NCBI RefSeq assembly: GCF_001913155.1
Contig: NZ_CP018760.1
Coordinates: forward strand, 2,170,001 to 2,234,000
Direction: 5' to 3'
DNA length: 64,000 bases
From: Maribacter hydrothermalis
Lineage (GTDB): Bacteria; Bacteroidota; Bacteroidia; Flavobacteriales; Flavobacteriaceae
This document shows positions 9,425-17,744 of the stretch, piece after piece. A model generated the notes under the pieces. The model was given only the letters and a program-made list of their open reading frames with translations, was not told the DNA's origin and ran no database searches. Position 1 is the first letter of the stretch. Each line of letters opens with the position of its first letter. The position numbers and the translations under genes are program-made.

Positions 9425-11133
9425 TATATGTTTCCTTTTTTAAGTTCTTTAACTGCATGGTCAGCAGCTCTGGCCGTAAAGGCCATATAAGTTAATGATG
9501 GGTTAACGCAACTAGCAGAAGTCATAAACGACCCGTCAGTTACATATACATTTGGCACATCATGTAACTGGTTATTTCCGTTTAAAACAGATGTTTTTCT
9601 GTCTCTCCCCATGCGGGCGGTTCCCATCTCATGGATTCCTAAACCTAATGCACTTTCATTATCATAGCCTTTAACCTCTTTAAGTCCGGCTTTTTCTAAC
9701 ATTTCAACAGCTGAATCTAAAATGTCTTTGCGCATTTTAAGTTCGTTTTCTTGAAGCTCGGCATCAAAAGTAACTGTAGGTAATCCCCAGTCATCTAATT
9801 TATCGTAATCTAATGTAAATCTGTTGTTTTCATAGGGTAGTACTTCTCCAAAGCCCATCATACCAAAAGTCCATCCACCTGGTTTAAGTACTGCTTCTTT
9901 TAAGTCTTTACCATGAGATAATTCGGCAATGGATTCTTCCCAGTTACCTCTAGATGCTCCACCTTGATATCCAAATCCTCTCTTATAATCTCTATCAGAA
10001 TCTCCTCCTAAGTTTCTAAATCTAGGAATGTAGATTCCACTTGGTTTTCTCCCCTTGTAATATTTATCTTCAAATCCATCGAACTTTCCCGAAGCTCCTA
10101 CTTGAAGTTGATGGTCCATAATGTTACGGCCCAATTGATCAGACTCATTACCCATACCATTAGGGAAACTTTCAGATTTTGACTGCATTAAAATAGAGGT
10201 GGATGCAATTGCAGAAGCACATAAGAAAATAACTTTTGCCTTAAACTCGAAAGTTTCTTTGGTATTAGCATCTATTACTTTTACACCTGTTGCTTTCTTT
10301 GTTTTGGGGTCATAGATCACCTCATGAACAATAGAATCTGGTCTAAGTGTCATATTTCCTGTAGCTTCAGCTGCTGGTAATGTTGAAGATAAACTACTAA
10401 AGTACGCTCCAAAAGGACACCCTCTAATACATCTGTTTCTAAATTGACATTTACTTCTTCCGTCAAATTGCTTGGTTCCTGTAATATGTGCTGTTCTACC
10501 AGCAGTTACTACACGGCCATTAAAATTTTCTGCAACTTTATCGCGGAATTCTTGTTCAACACAATTTAGGTCCATCATTGGTAAAAATTTACCATCAGGT
10601 AATTGTTCAAGTCCTAAATTTTCGCCACTAACACCAATATATTCCTCAACCTTATCGTACCAAGGTGCAATATCTTTATAGCGTACAGGCCAATCAACGG
10701 CAATTCCTTCTTTTTTATTTGCCTCAAAATCAATATCACTTAGACGATAACTCTGACGACCCCATTGTAACGAACGACCACCTAAGTGATACCCTCGCAT
10801 CCAATCGAATCTTTTTGTTTCGTTATATGGGTGCTTCAAATCATTTACAAACCACATGTTACTGGCTTGATTTGTAGTATAACCAGTCCTGTTTTGCTTA
10901 GGTTGTTGTTCAATTATTTCTTTAGTAGGTTCACCTGCATTTGGAAAATCCCACGGGTCCATATTTGCCGTTTCATAATCATCTATGTGCTTTACCATTC
11001 TGCCGCGTTCTAAAACTAGCGTTTTTAAACCCGCCTCACATAATTCTTTTGCGGCCCAACCACCACTAATTCCTGTTCCTACAACAATAGCATCATAGGA
11101 CTCTTGCTCTTCATTGTAATAAAATTTGCTCAT
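9424..11133 (-). CDS. GMC-family FAD-dependent sugar dehydrogenase, large subunit (putative glucoside 3-dehydrogenase)
   Basis: A 569-residue GMC oxidoreductase. An ADP-binding fold opens the protein (AIVVGTGISGGWAAKEL), with a Cys cluster in CQFRNRCIRGCPFGA. The C-terminal substrate half holds a candidate catalytic His in GLGIHEMGTARMG and an Asn in SASCVNPSLT. It has no signal peptide of its own, as expected for a subunit exported with a Tat-signal partner, encoded next. GMC plus subunit-3 pairs include gluconate 2-dehydrogenase and the glucoside or lactose 3-dehydrogenases. The nearby DUF1080 genes make C3 oxidation of glycosides the better guess. It is 54-60% alike by eye to the second GMC protein of the window, which is an estimate only. 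Confidence 0.88.
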   Translation of the reverse strand: MSKFYYNEEQESYDAIVVGTGISGGWAAKELCEAGLKTLVLERGRMVKHIDDYETANMDPWDFPNAGEPTKEIIEQQPKQNRTGYTTNQASNMWFVNDLKHPYNETKRFDWMRGYHLGGRSLQWGRQSYRLSDIDFEANKKEGIAVDWPVRYKDIAPWYDKVEEYIGVSGENLGLEQLPDGKFLPMMDLNCVEQEFRDKVAENFNGRVVTAGRTAHITGTKQFDGRSKCQFRNRCIRGCPFGAYFSSLSSTLPAAEATGNMTLRPDSIVHEVIYDPKTKKATGVKVIDANTKETFEFKAKVIFLCASAIASTSILMQSKSESFPNGMGNESDQLGRNIMDHQLQVGASGKFDGFEDKYYKGRKPSGIYIPRFRNLGGDSDRDYKRGFGYQGGASRGNWEESIAELSHGKDLKEAVLKPGGWTFGMMGFGEVLPYENNRFTLDYDKLDDWGLPTVTFDAELQENELKMRKDILDSAVEMLEKAGLKEVKGYDNESALGLGIHEMGTARMGRDRKTSVLNGNNQLHDVPNVYVTDGSFMTSASCVNPSLTYMAFTARAADHAVKELKKGNI

Positions 11134-11305
11134 AAAAGTTGTTTATGCTCTAAATTTATTAAATATAAAATTAATTCTATACATTTATTCTTCATTCTTC
11201 TTGCGTATTTCACTGTTATTGGCAAGTAAAATGAATAAAAAGCTAAGGTAAAGGTTAAAAACTAGTCATTTACCTATAATTTAAACAAACAACAAACAAC
11301 CAAAA

Positions 11306-12298
11306 ATGAAAAGTAAAAAATTAATTAGAATCGCTTTTATTGTAGGAATTGGAATTTCGTTATTAGGAACGTACGCTTGTAAAGAAAATAAAAAAGAAAA
11401 AGTAGAAGAAATTGAAATTGTTGAAGATGAAACTAATACAGCGCCATTTTTTGAACTTTCACTAGCACAATGGTCAATGCATAAAATGATAAATGACGAA
11501 GGAGTAGATCCATATTCTTTTGCTGAAAAAGCAAAGAATTGGGGTTTTACTGGACTTGAATATGTAAGTCAATTATATAATCCTGAATTGTCTGATGCAA
11601 ATTACTCTGAAGAGGCAATGGCAAATTTCGTCGAAAAATCCAATGCAGAGGCTAAAAAATATGGGATGAAAAATGTTTTGATCATGATCGATGGTCAAGG
11701 TAATTTAGCTGTTAACGACGAAGCGGAAAGAAACGAGACTGTTGAAAAGCATAAAAAATGGGTAGATGCTGCTGCTGCAATGGGATGCCATGCCATTAGA
11801 GTGAACCTTAATGGTAGCAATGTGCCAGAAGAATGGATCAAAAACTCTGTAGACGGATTAACAAAATTAGCTACCTACGCGAAAACTAAAAATATAAATA
11901 TTTTGGTAGAAAACCATGGTGGCTTGTCTTCTAACGGGGAACTTCATGCACAGGTAATGAAGAATGTAAATATGGATAACTGTGGCAGTTTACCAGATTT
12001 TGGAAATTTCTGTATGGAACGTAAACCGAATAGTTGGGATTGTCTAAAGGAGTATGATAAGTATAAAGGTGTTAAAGAGTTAATGCCTTATGCAAAAGCA
12101 GTAAGCGCAAAATCTAATAATTTTGATGCTGATGGCTATGATACCGGTATAGATTATGTGCAAATGCTAAAAATAGTAAAAGACGCAGGTTATACAGGAT
12201 TTATTGGTGTGGAATATGAAGGTTCTGAAATAAGTGAAGAAGCTGGGATTATTGCTACCAGAGATTTATTATTAAAGGCGGCAAACGAAATAGAGTAA
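11306..12298 (+). CDS. lipoprotein TIM-barrel sugar isomerase/epimerase
   Basis: A 330-residue protein with a lipoprotein signal: hydrophobic stretch IAFIVGIGISLLGTYAC with the lipobox Cys at about residue 25, then an acidic linker. The mature part is a xylose isomerase-like TIM barrel (PF01261), with the Glu of ILVENHGGLSS and the Asp of LPDFGNFCM as likely metal ligands. A late GVEYEGS supplies another Glu. It is divergent from the GMC operon across 172 bases and leads the + strand unit with a DinB gene and an MFS permease. The lipid anchor places it in the periplasm or on an outer-membrane face, a setting shared with the DUF1080 lipoproteins further on. Substrate unknown; a keto sugar is likely from context. 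Confidence 0.85.
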   Translation: MKSKKLIRIAFIVGIGISLLGTYACKENKKEKVEEIEIVEDETNTAPFFELSLAQWSMHKMINDEGVDPYSFAEKAKNWGFTGLEYVSQLYNPELSDANYSEEAMANFVEKSNAEAKKYGMKNVLIMIDGQGNLAVNDEAERNETVEKHKKWVDAAAAMGCHAIRVNLNGSNVPEEWIKNSVDGLTKLATYAKTKNINILVENHGGLSSNGELHAQVMKNVNMDNCGSLPDFGNFCMERKPNSWDCLKEYDKYKGVKELMPYAKAVSAKSNNFDADGYDTGIDYVQMLKIVKDAGYTGFIGVEYEGSEISEEAGIIATRDLLLKAANEIE

Positions 12299-12315
12299 TC
12301 CCGAGGGTATGATTT

Positions 12316-12759
12316 ATGGAAGCTTTTTTTAATAAAATTTTCGACTATAATTTTCACTGTAACAAGAAACTAATTGAACAATGTTTAGCGCTTGAGGCTG
12401 TTGCGCCAAATACCAAACGGGTATTCAGCCACATCTTAAACGCACATCATATATGGAACGCTAGAATTTTAAATAAACCTAGTGAATTTGAAATTTGGCA
12501 AGAGCATGAGGTAAAGGACTGGGAAGAGATTCATTACGAAAATCAGCGTAGTTCATTTGACATAGTTTCTAGTGCCGAAAATTTTGATAAGCGTATTGAC
12601 TATGAAAATATCGAGGGGCGTTTGTTTACGAATACCTTGCAAGATATTTTGTTTCATATCATAAATCATTCTACCAATCACCGAGGCCAAATTGCTGTAG
12701 ATTTTAGAATTAGCGGAGAAGATCCAATCGGTTTTGATTATGTTTATTATAAAAGATAG
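12316..12759 (+). CDS. DinB-family protein
   Basis: This 147-residue protein has the four-helix layout and metal-binding histidines of the DinB/YfiT-like superfamily: HAHHIWNARIL in the middle and HSTNHRGQ near the end. Members include metal-dependent thiol transferases and hydrolases, and many are uncharacterised. It lies 17 bases after the isomerase lipoprotein gene, and its TAG stop is followed directly by the ATG of the MFS gene, so it is embedded in the sugar operon and coupled to the permease. It could be a metal-dependent enzyme acting on an intermediate, or an unrelated passenger. Confidence 0.85.
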   Translation: MEAFFNKIFDYNFHCNKKLIEQCLALEAVAPNTKRVFSHILNAHHIWNARILNKPSEFEIWQEHEVKDWEEIHYENQRSSFDIVSSAENFDKRIDYENIEGRLFTNTLQDILFHIINHSTNHRGQIAVDFRISGEDPIGFDYVYYKR

Positions 12760-13989
12760 ATGAAAAATAAAGTTAGAGTACAGTTATGCTTTATGATGTT
12801 TTTGGAATTTTTTATTTGGGGTGCATGGTTTGTCACCTTAGGTACATTTTTAGGAAACAATTTAAAAGCGACTGACGGGGAAATAGCATTGGCATTTTCA
12901 ACACAATCATGGGGAGCTATAATTGCTCCCTTTGTCATTGGTATCATTGCGGACAGATATTTTAATGCAGAAAGAATTTTGGGAGTTTTACACCTTGTTG
13001 GTGCTACTCTCATGTATTTCATGTACCAGAGTACTGAATTCGACATGTTCTATATCTTAGTTTTAGGGTACATGATTTTATACATGCCAACTCTTGCATT
13101 GGTAAATTCAGTTTCCTTTAATCAAATGAAAAATCCCGCAAAAGAATTTTCAATGGTTAGGGTCTTTGGAACCGTAGGATGGATTATTGCAGGACTCTCC
13201 ATTAGCTATATTTTTAGTTGGGACCAAGGAGAGAATATTGGCCAAGGTCTACTTAGAAATACTTTTTTAATGACAGCTATTGCCTCTTTTATTTTGGGGG
13301 TATTTAGTTTTACCTTACCTAAAACACCACCAAAAGCTGCTAGTTCGGAAAAACTTGGTATAAAGGAAATTTTAGGGCTGGATTCCTTGAGCTTATTCAA
13401 GGATAAGAATTTTTTAATTTTCTTTATATCATCAGTTCTAATTTGCATTCCGTTGGCATTCTATTATCAAAATGCGAATCCGTTTCTTGTTGAAATAGGC
13501 ATGGATAATCCTACAGGTAAAATGACATTAGGTCAAATTTCGGAAATTGCGTTTATGTTGCTACTACCCTATTTCTTTACCAAATTCGGATTTAAGAAAA
13601 CTATACTTGTTGCTATGGCGGCGTGGGTGGCACGTTATTTATTATTTGCATTTGGTGATGTTAATGAGCTTGGCTTTATGCTGATTATCGGTATTGCGTT
13701 ACATGGTATATGTTATGATTTTTTCTTTGTTTCTGGTCAAATTTATACGGATAGTAAAGCAGGTGATAAATTTAAAAGCTCTGCGCAAGGTCTTATAACT
13801 TTAGCTACTTATGGGGTGGGTATGTTAATAGGGTTTTGGATAGCAGGAAAAATATCAACCGCTTACCTGTTAGCAGATGGTAAACATGTTTGGGAAACCA
13901 TTTGGATGTATCCTGCTGGTTTTGCGTTAGCTGTGTTTATTTTATTCGCTATTTTTTTTAAAACAGAGAAAATAGAATATCAGTCTTAG
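12760..13989 (+). CDS. MFS permease of the nucleoside:H+ symporter type (probable sugar importer)
   Basis: A 409-residue integral membrane protein with about 12 membrane segments. The N-terminus (FFIWGAWFVTLGTFL) and the loop GIIADRYF resemble the nucleoside H+ symporter family of the major facilitator superfamily (PF03825, NupG/XapB-like). In Bacteroidota, members of this group often sit beside sugar isomerases and Gfo/Idh/MocA oxidoreductases rather than nucleoside genes. The start codon follows the stop of the DinB gene with no gap. In this island it would bring the periplasmic product, perhaps a 3-keto sugar, into the cytoplasm. The substrate is inferred from context only. Confidence 0.87.
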   Translation: MKNKVRVQLCFMMFLEFFIWGAWFVTLGTFLGNNLKATDGEIALAFSTQSWGAIIAPFVIGIIADRYFNAERILGVLHLVGATLMYFMYQSTEFDMFYILVLGYMILYMPTLALVNSVSFNQMKNPAKEFSMVRVFGTVGWIIAGLSISYIFSWDQGENIGQGLLRNTFLMTAIASFILGVFSFTLPKTPPKAASSEKLGIKEILGLDSLSLFKDKNFLIFFISSVLICIPLAFYYQNANPFLVEIGMDNPTGKMTLGQISEIAFMLLLPYFFTKFGFKKTILVAMAAWVARYLLFAFGDVNELGFMLIIGIALHGICYDFFFVSGQIYTDSKAGDKFKSSAQGLITLATYGVGMLIGFWIAGKISTAYLLADGKHVWETIWMYPAGFALAVFILFAIFFKTEKIEYQS

Positions 13990-14094
13990 ATAAATTCTTT
14001 AATTTAAACGCCTGAAAATTGCTGCTCATAAAATGTTATTTCTGGTTTTTAATGAATAAATGAGCTAATTTTTTTTAGATAGTAATAGAAACAC

Positions 14095-14110
14095 AAATCC
14101 TTAAGGATTT
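14095..14110. promoter_or_regulatory. 16-base perfect palindrome upstream of the Gfo/Idh gene
   Basis: AAATCCTTAAGGATTT is a perfect palindrome without a loop, 36 bases ahead of the start codon at 14147. A loopless palindrome suits a dimeric repressor site better than a terminator, although an A-run follows. No second copy was noticed in the window. Confidence 0.4.
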
Positions 14111-14146
14111 TAAAAAAAAATATTTTCAATTTAAACAACAACAAAA

Positions 14147-15286
14147 ATGCCAAAGAAAATACGATTAGGAATATTAGGAGGTGGAGGAGATTCATTAATA
14201 GGAGTGTTGCACAGAGTAGCATCATTTATTAACGACAACTATCAAATAACAGGGGCTGTTTTTAATCCTGATTTTGATGCAAGTATGGAATTCGCCAAAG
14301 AAATAGATGTGCCTTTAAATAGAATTTATAAGGATTTTGATACTTTAATTGAAGAAGAATTAAAGTTGCCAAAAGATGAGCGTATTCAAGTTTGCTCTAT
14401 ACTTACGCCTAACTTCTTGCACTACCCAATGGCAAAAAAATTATTGGATAACGGTTTCCACGTTATTTGCGAAAAACCAATGACAACGTCATTGGCCGAA
14501 GCTAAAGATTTACAGAAATCTCATGAAAAAGCGGGTACTGTTTTCGCTTTAACGCATACCTATACCGGTTACCCAATGGTGCGCCAAATGCGTGAAATGA
14601 TTAAAGCGGGTGCGTTAGGTAAAATTCATAAAGTAGATGCAGTATATTACCAAGGGTGGATTAATACTATTATCCATGATAAAGAAAAGCGGTCTTCGGT
14701 TTGGAGATTAGACCCAGAGAAAGCAGGTATAAGCTCTTGTATGGGCGATATAGGTGTTCACGCATTTAACCTTGTAGAATATACTACAGGTCTTAAAATA
14801 AATGAGCTTCTTTGTGACTTCAATTACCTTTACGAGGATAATAAAATGGACGTTGATGGTACCGTACTTATACGTATGGGAGATCATGTAAAAGGTGTTA
14901 TTAGAGGTAGTCAAGTTGCTACCGGTGAAGAAAACGGACTTGCTATTTCAATATATGGGGAAAAAGGAGCTTTTCGATGGGAGCAGGAACGCCCTAACTT
15001 TTTATATAAATTAAGTGATACAGAACCAACACAAATATATAAACCTGGCCATGCCTATAATTCTGAACTATCTTTAGATGGCACCAAATTACCTGCTGGT
15101 CACCCCGAGGGAATTTTTGATTCAATGGCGAACATCTATAAAGGTGTTGCAAGAGCTATTAGAGGTGAAGAATATAATGATGGCGAATTCCCTACTATGA
15201 AAGACGGTGTTCGTGGCATGAATTTTATTGAAGCAACGGTAGATTCACATAAAAGTGGAAATAATTGGGTAGCATTAGAAAACTAA
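14147..15286 (+). CDS. Gfo/Idh/MocA-family NAD(P)-dependent oxidoreductase
   Basis: A 379-residue cytoplasmic dehydrogenase. The N-terminal Rossmann fold has GILGGGGDSL and the family motif CEKPMTT (around residue 110); the catalytic region has GDIGVHAFNL with an Asp and His. These are hallmarks of the Gfo/Idh/MocA family (PF01408), which oxidises or reduces sugars and cyclitols with NAD(P). No signal peptide is present. The gene has its own 157-base upstream region with a perfect palindrome and is followed by a strong terminator. In the island it could reduce an imported 3-keto sugar to the normal sugar, which is inference. Confidence 0.92.
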   Translation: MPKKIRLGILGGGGDSLIGVLHRVASFINDNYQITGAVFNPDFDASMEFAKEIDVPLNRIYKDFDTLIEEELKLPKDERIQVCSILTPNFLHYPMAKKLLDNGFHVICEKPMTTSLAEAKDLQKSHEKAGTVFALTHTYTGYPMVRQMREMIKAGALGKIHKVDAVYYQGWINTIIHDKEKRSSVWRLDPEKAGISSCMGDIGVHAFNLVEYTTGLKINELLCDFNYLYEDNKMDVDGTVLIRMGDHVKGVIRGSQVATGEENGLAISIYGEKGAFRWEQERPNFLYKLSDTEPTQIYKPGHAYNSELSLDGTKLPAGHPEGIFDSMANIYKGVARAIRGEEYNDGEFPTMKDGVRGMNFIEATVDSHKSGNNWVALEN

Positions 15287-15305
15287 AAAGTATGTAGATA
15301 GTATA

Positions 15306-15337
15306 AAAAAGAGCCGCAATTTGCGGCTCTTTTTGTT
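15306..15337. terminator. bidirectional intrinsic terminator
   Basis: AAAAAGAGCCGCAA and TTGCGGCTCTTTTT form a strong GC-rich stem with a one-base centre. A and T runs on both sides allow termination from both strands, as expected between the convergent Gfo/Idh and ASCH genes. Confidence 0.88.
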
Positions 15338-15356
15338 TTATTAAGTAGGATGATTT

Positions 15357-15818
15357 TTAAGAGTTTACTTTTTCTATGGTTTGGCACACAACGATCATAC
15401 TTTCTCTAGGTTGTCTATTGAACTTTTGCAATTCTTTAGTGAAAAAATCCCAATAATACTTTTTCCAGCTATTCAAAGTTTTATCACCATTTCCTTCTAA
15501 TTGGGCATAAGTTTCATCAATACTAAAATAGGGTTTTAGTGAAACGGCCTTTGTGGAAACAATGCATTGTGCCTCGCCACTCCAATCTGTAACCACAATA
15601 TAATCCCCAATTTTAGGTAAAGGCTCATTGCGGTTTTGCAATCCTAGTAATGAATATGAGATTGCTTTTTTAGTTCCATTTTTAATTAGTTTGGCAATTT
15701 CATTGGCATCTTGTTCATTGTCGCCAAAATGCATGGTTTTTGGTGCCTCATGAAAGACATCCTCAAGGTGATTTTTTAAATAATTCCCCCACATATTTCT
15801 GGCCGAAGCATTTTCCAT
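15357..15818 (-). CDS. ASCH domain protein
   Basis: A 153-residue protein with a recognisable ASCH domain (PF04266). LIKNGTKKAISYSL is the start of the beta-barrel, PKIGDYIVVTDWSG gives the central strand, and IVSTKAVSLKPYFSI follows. The C-terminus carries MIVVCQTIEKV. ASCH domains are PUA-like folds thought to bind RNA; some members hydrolyse acylated cytidines. It is a single gene between the convergent Gfo/Idh gene and the second GMC gene, 64 bases from the latter on the same strand, and has no evident link to sugar metabolism. Confidence 0.88.
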   Translation of the reverse strand: MENASARNMWGNYLKNHLEDVFHEAPKTMHFGDNEQDANEIAKLIKNGTKKAISYSLLGLQNRNEPLPKIGDYIVVTDWSGEAQCIVSTKAVSLKPYFSIDETYAQLEGNGDKTLNSWKKYYWDFFTKELQKFNRQPRESMIVVCQTIEKVNS

Positions 15819-15882
15819 AAGCTTTAATTTTCTTTAATCTATAGGACTTAATAAACGTTATACTTTGTAATTAATTTTAAAA

Positions 15883-17586
15883 TCAAGAAAATTTACCTGC
15901 TTTTAATTGCTCGGCTGCATGATTTGCTGCTCTTGCTGTAAACGCCATATAGGTTAATGATGGGTTTACACAGCTAGATGATGACATAAATGCACCATCC
16001 GTAACATATACATTTGGAACTAAATGTACTTGATTGTTTTTATTTACTATAGAAGTCTTTGCGTTGTGACCCATTCTTGCGCCGCCCATTTCATGAATTC
16101 CTAATCCAGGTCCGCTAGACTCTTCATATGATGATACATCTTTAAAACCAGCAGCTTCAAACATGGTTACAATTTCTTTTTTAATATCCTCGCGCATTTT
16201 ATATTCGTTTTCTTTGAATTCCACATCAAAAGCTAATTGTGGTAGTCCCCATTTGTCTTTTTCTGTTGGGCTTAGGGTAACTCTGTTATCGTCATAAGGT
16301 AAAAATTCCCCAAATCCGGTTACTCCTATGGTCCATCGACCTGGTTTTAACACTGAATCCTTTAAATCTTTACCATAGCCTAGTTCCCCAATCTCTTTTG
16401 ACCAATCTCCCCTACTTGCTGTTCCTTGATATCCAAATCCGCGTAAATAACCTTCCCGTTTTGTCTTCTCGTTAAGGTTTACGAAACGAGGTATGTAAAA
16501 TCCGTTGGCTCGTCTTCCTTTATAATATTTATCTAGATAACCTTCAACCTTAGCTGTAGCACCAAGTTTATAATGATGGTCCATAATACCTCTCCCTAGA
16601 GCATCGGAATCATTTCCTAAACCATTAGGGAAACGCTCAGATTTAGATTGTAACAAAATACCTACAGAGGCCATTGCCGAAGCGCATAGAAATATGATTT
16701 TTGCTTTGAATTCAATTTTTTCATTCGTCTCCGCATCAATAACTCGTACACCTGTAGCCTTTTTAGTAGCGTCGTCATACATGATTTCATGAACTATGGA
16801 ATTAGGTCTTAATGTCATATTACCGGTACGTTCTGCTGCAGGCAATGTAGATGAGTTACTGCTGAAATAGCCTCCAAAAGGACACCCTCGCCAGCAACGA
16901 TCTCTGTTTTGGCATGTGCCACGACCTTCAAAAGATGCATTTGGGTCGGTAATATGGGCAGTTCTACCTATCGTTATCAATCTACCATCATCAAACTTAG
17001 CTGCAGTTGTTTTTTTAAAATCTTCTTCAACACAGTTTAATTTCATGGCAGGCTGAAATTTTCCATCGGGCAATACATCTAATCCTAAGGCTTCACCGCT
17101 AACTCCAATATATTCTTCAACCTTATCATACCAAGGAGCAATATCTTTGTACCGTACCGGCCAGTCTACACCAATAGCTTCTTTTTTGTTTGCTTCAAAA
17201 TCAATATCGCTCCAACGATAGCTTTGACGTCCCCAAGTGAGCGACCGCCCGCCAACTTGGTACCCCCTAATCCAGTCGAAACGCTTGGTTTCTACGTAAG
17301 GGTGTTCTAGGTCATTTACGAAAAAATGTTTAACATCCTCACGTGGTGCCCAATTTACACGATGTTGCACATGATATTTTTTTTTATCCTCCTTCGATAA
17401 TTCTCCCTTAAGCGGGTAATCCCAAGGGTCATCGTTCATGGTAGGGTAGTCCTCTATATGTTTTACCATCGGGCCACGTTCCAAAACAAGGGTTTTTAAA
17501 CCCTTCTCAGTTAATTCCTTAGCAGCCCAGCCACCACTTATTCCTGTTCCGACTACAATTGCATCGAATATTTCGTTCTGATTCAT
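15883..17586 (-). CDS. second GMC-family FAD-dependent sugar dehydrogenase large subunit
   Basis: A 567-residue paralogue of the protein at 9424-11133. It has the same FAD-binding opening (AIVVGTGISGGWAAKEL), a matching Cys cluster (CQNRDRCWRGCPFGG), a candidate catalytic His in GIHEMGGARMG and an Asn in SSSCVNPSLT. It carries no signal peptide, and no subunit-3 gene lies beside it, so it may share the small subunit encoded at 8777-9424 or remain in the cytoplasm. It is divergent from the isomerase-DUF1080 unit across 158 bases that hold a 21-base near-palindrome. The likely role is C3 oxidation of a second glycoside class. Confidence 0.86.
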   Translation of the reverse strand: MNQNEIFDAIVVGTGISGGWAAKELTEKGLKTLVLERGPMVKHIEDYPTMNDDPWDYPLKGELSKEDKKKYHVQHRVNWAPREDVKHFFVNDLEHPYVETKRFDWIRGYQVGGRSLTWGRQSYRWSDIDFEANKKEAIGVDWPVRYKDIAPWYDKVEEYIGVSGEALGLDVLPDGKFQPAMKLNCVEEDFKKTTAAKFDDGRLITIGRTAHITDPNASFEGRGTCQNRDRCWRGCPFGGYFSSNSSTLPAAERTGNMTLRPNSIVHEIMYDDATKKATGVRVIDAETNEKIEFKAKIIFLCASAMASVGILLQSKSERFPNGLGNDSDALGRGIMDHHYKLGATAKVEGYLDKYYKGRRANGFYIPRFVNLNEKTKREGYLRGFGYQGTASRGDWSKEIGELGYGKDLKDSVLKPGRWTIGVTGFGEFLPYDDNRVTLSPTEKDKWGLPQLAFDVEFKENEYKMREDIKKEIVTMFEAAGFKDVSSYEESSGPGLGIHEMGGARMGHNAKTSIVNKNNQVHLVPNVYVTDGAFMSSSSCVNPSLTYMAFTARAANHAAEQLKAGKFS

Positions 17587-17685
17587 ACTTGAATTTTTAT
17601 CTTTTTCTAATGGTATTGCCTATATTTATAGCAAATCTCCATAGTATTGTGAGTTACTCAAAATAATTCTTAAATATAACATTAT

Positions 17686-17706
17686 TTGACGCATTTAATG
17701 TGTCAA
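17686..17706. promoter_or_regulatory. 21-base near-palindrome in divergent intergenic region
   Basis: TTGACGCAT-TTA-ATGTGTCAA is an inverted repeat with a single mismatch over 9-base arms, 39 bases ahead of the isomerase start and 100 bases from the GMC start. It has the size and symmetry of a LacI- or GntR-type operator and could control both directions. Confidence 0.5.
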
Positions 17707-17744
17707 TTACAACAACTAATTCAAACAACAGATAGTATAATTAT

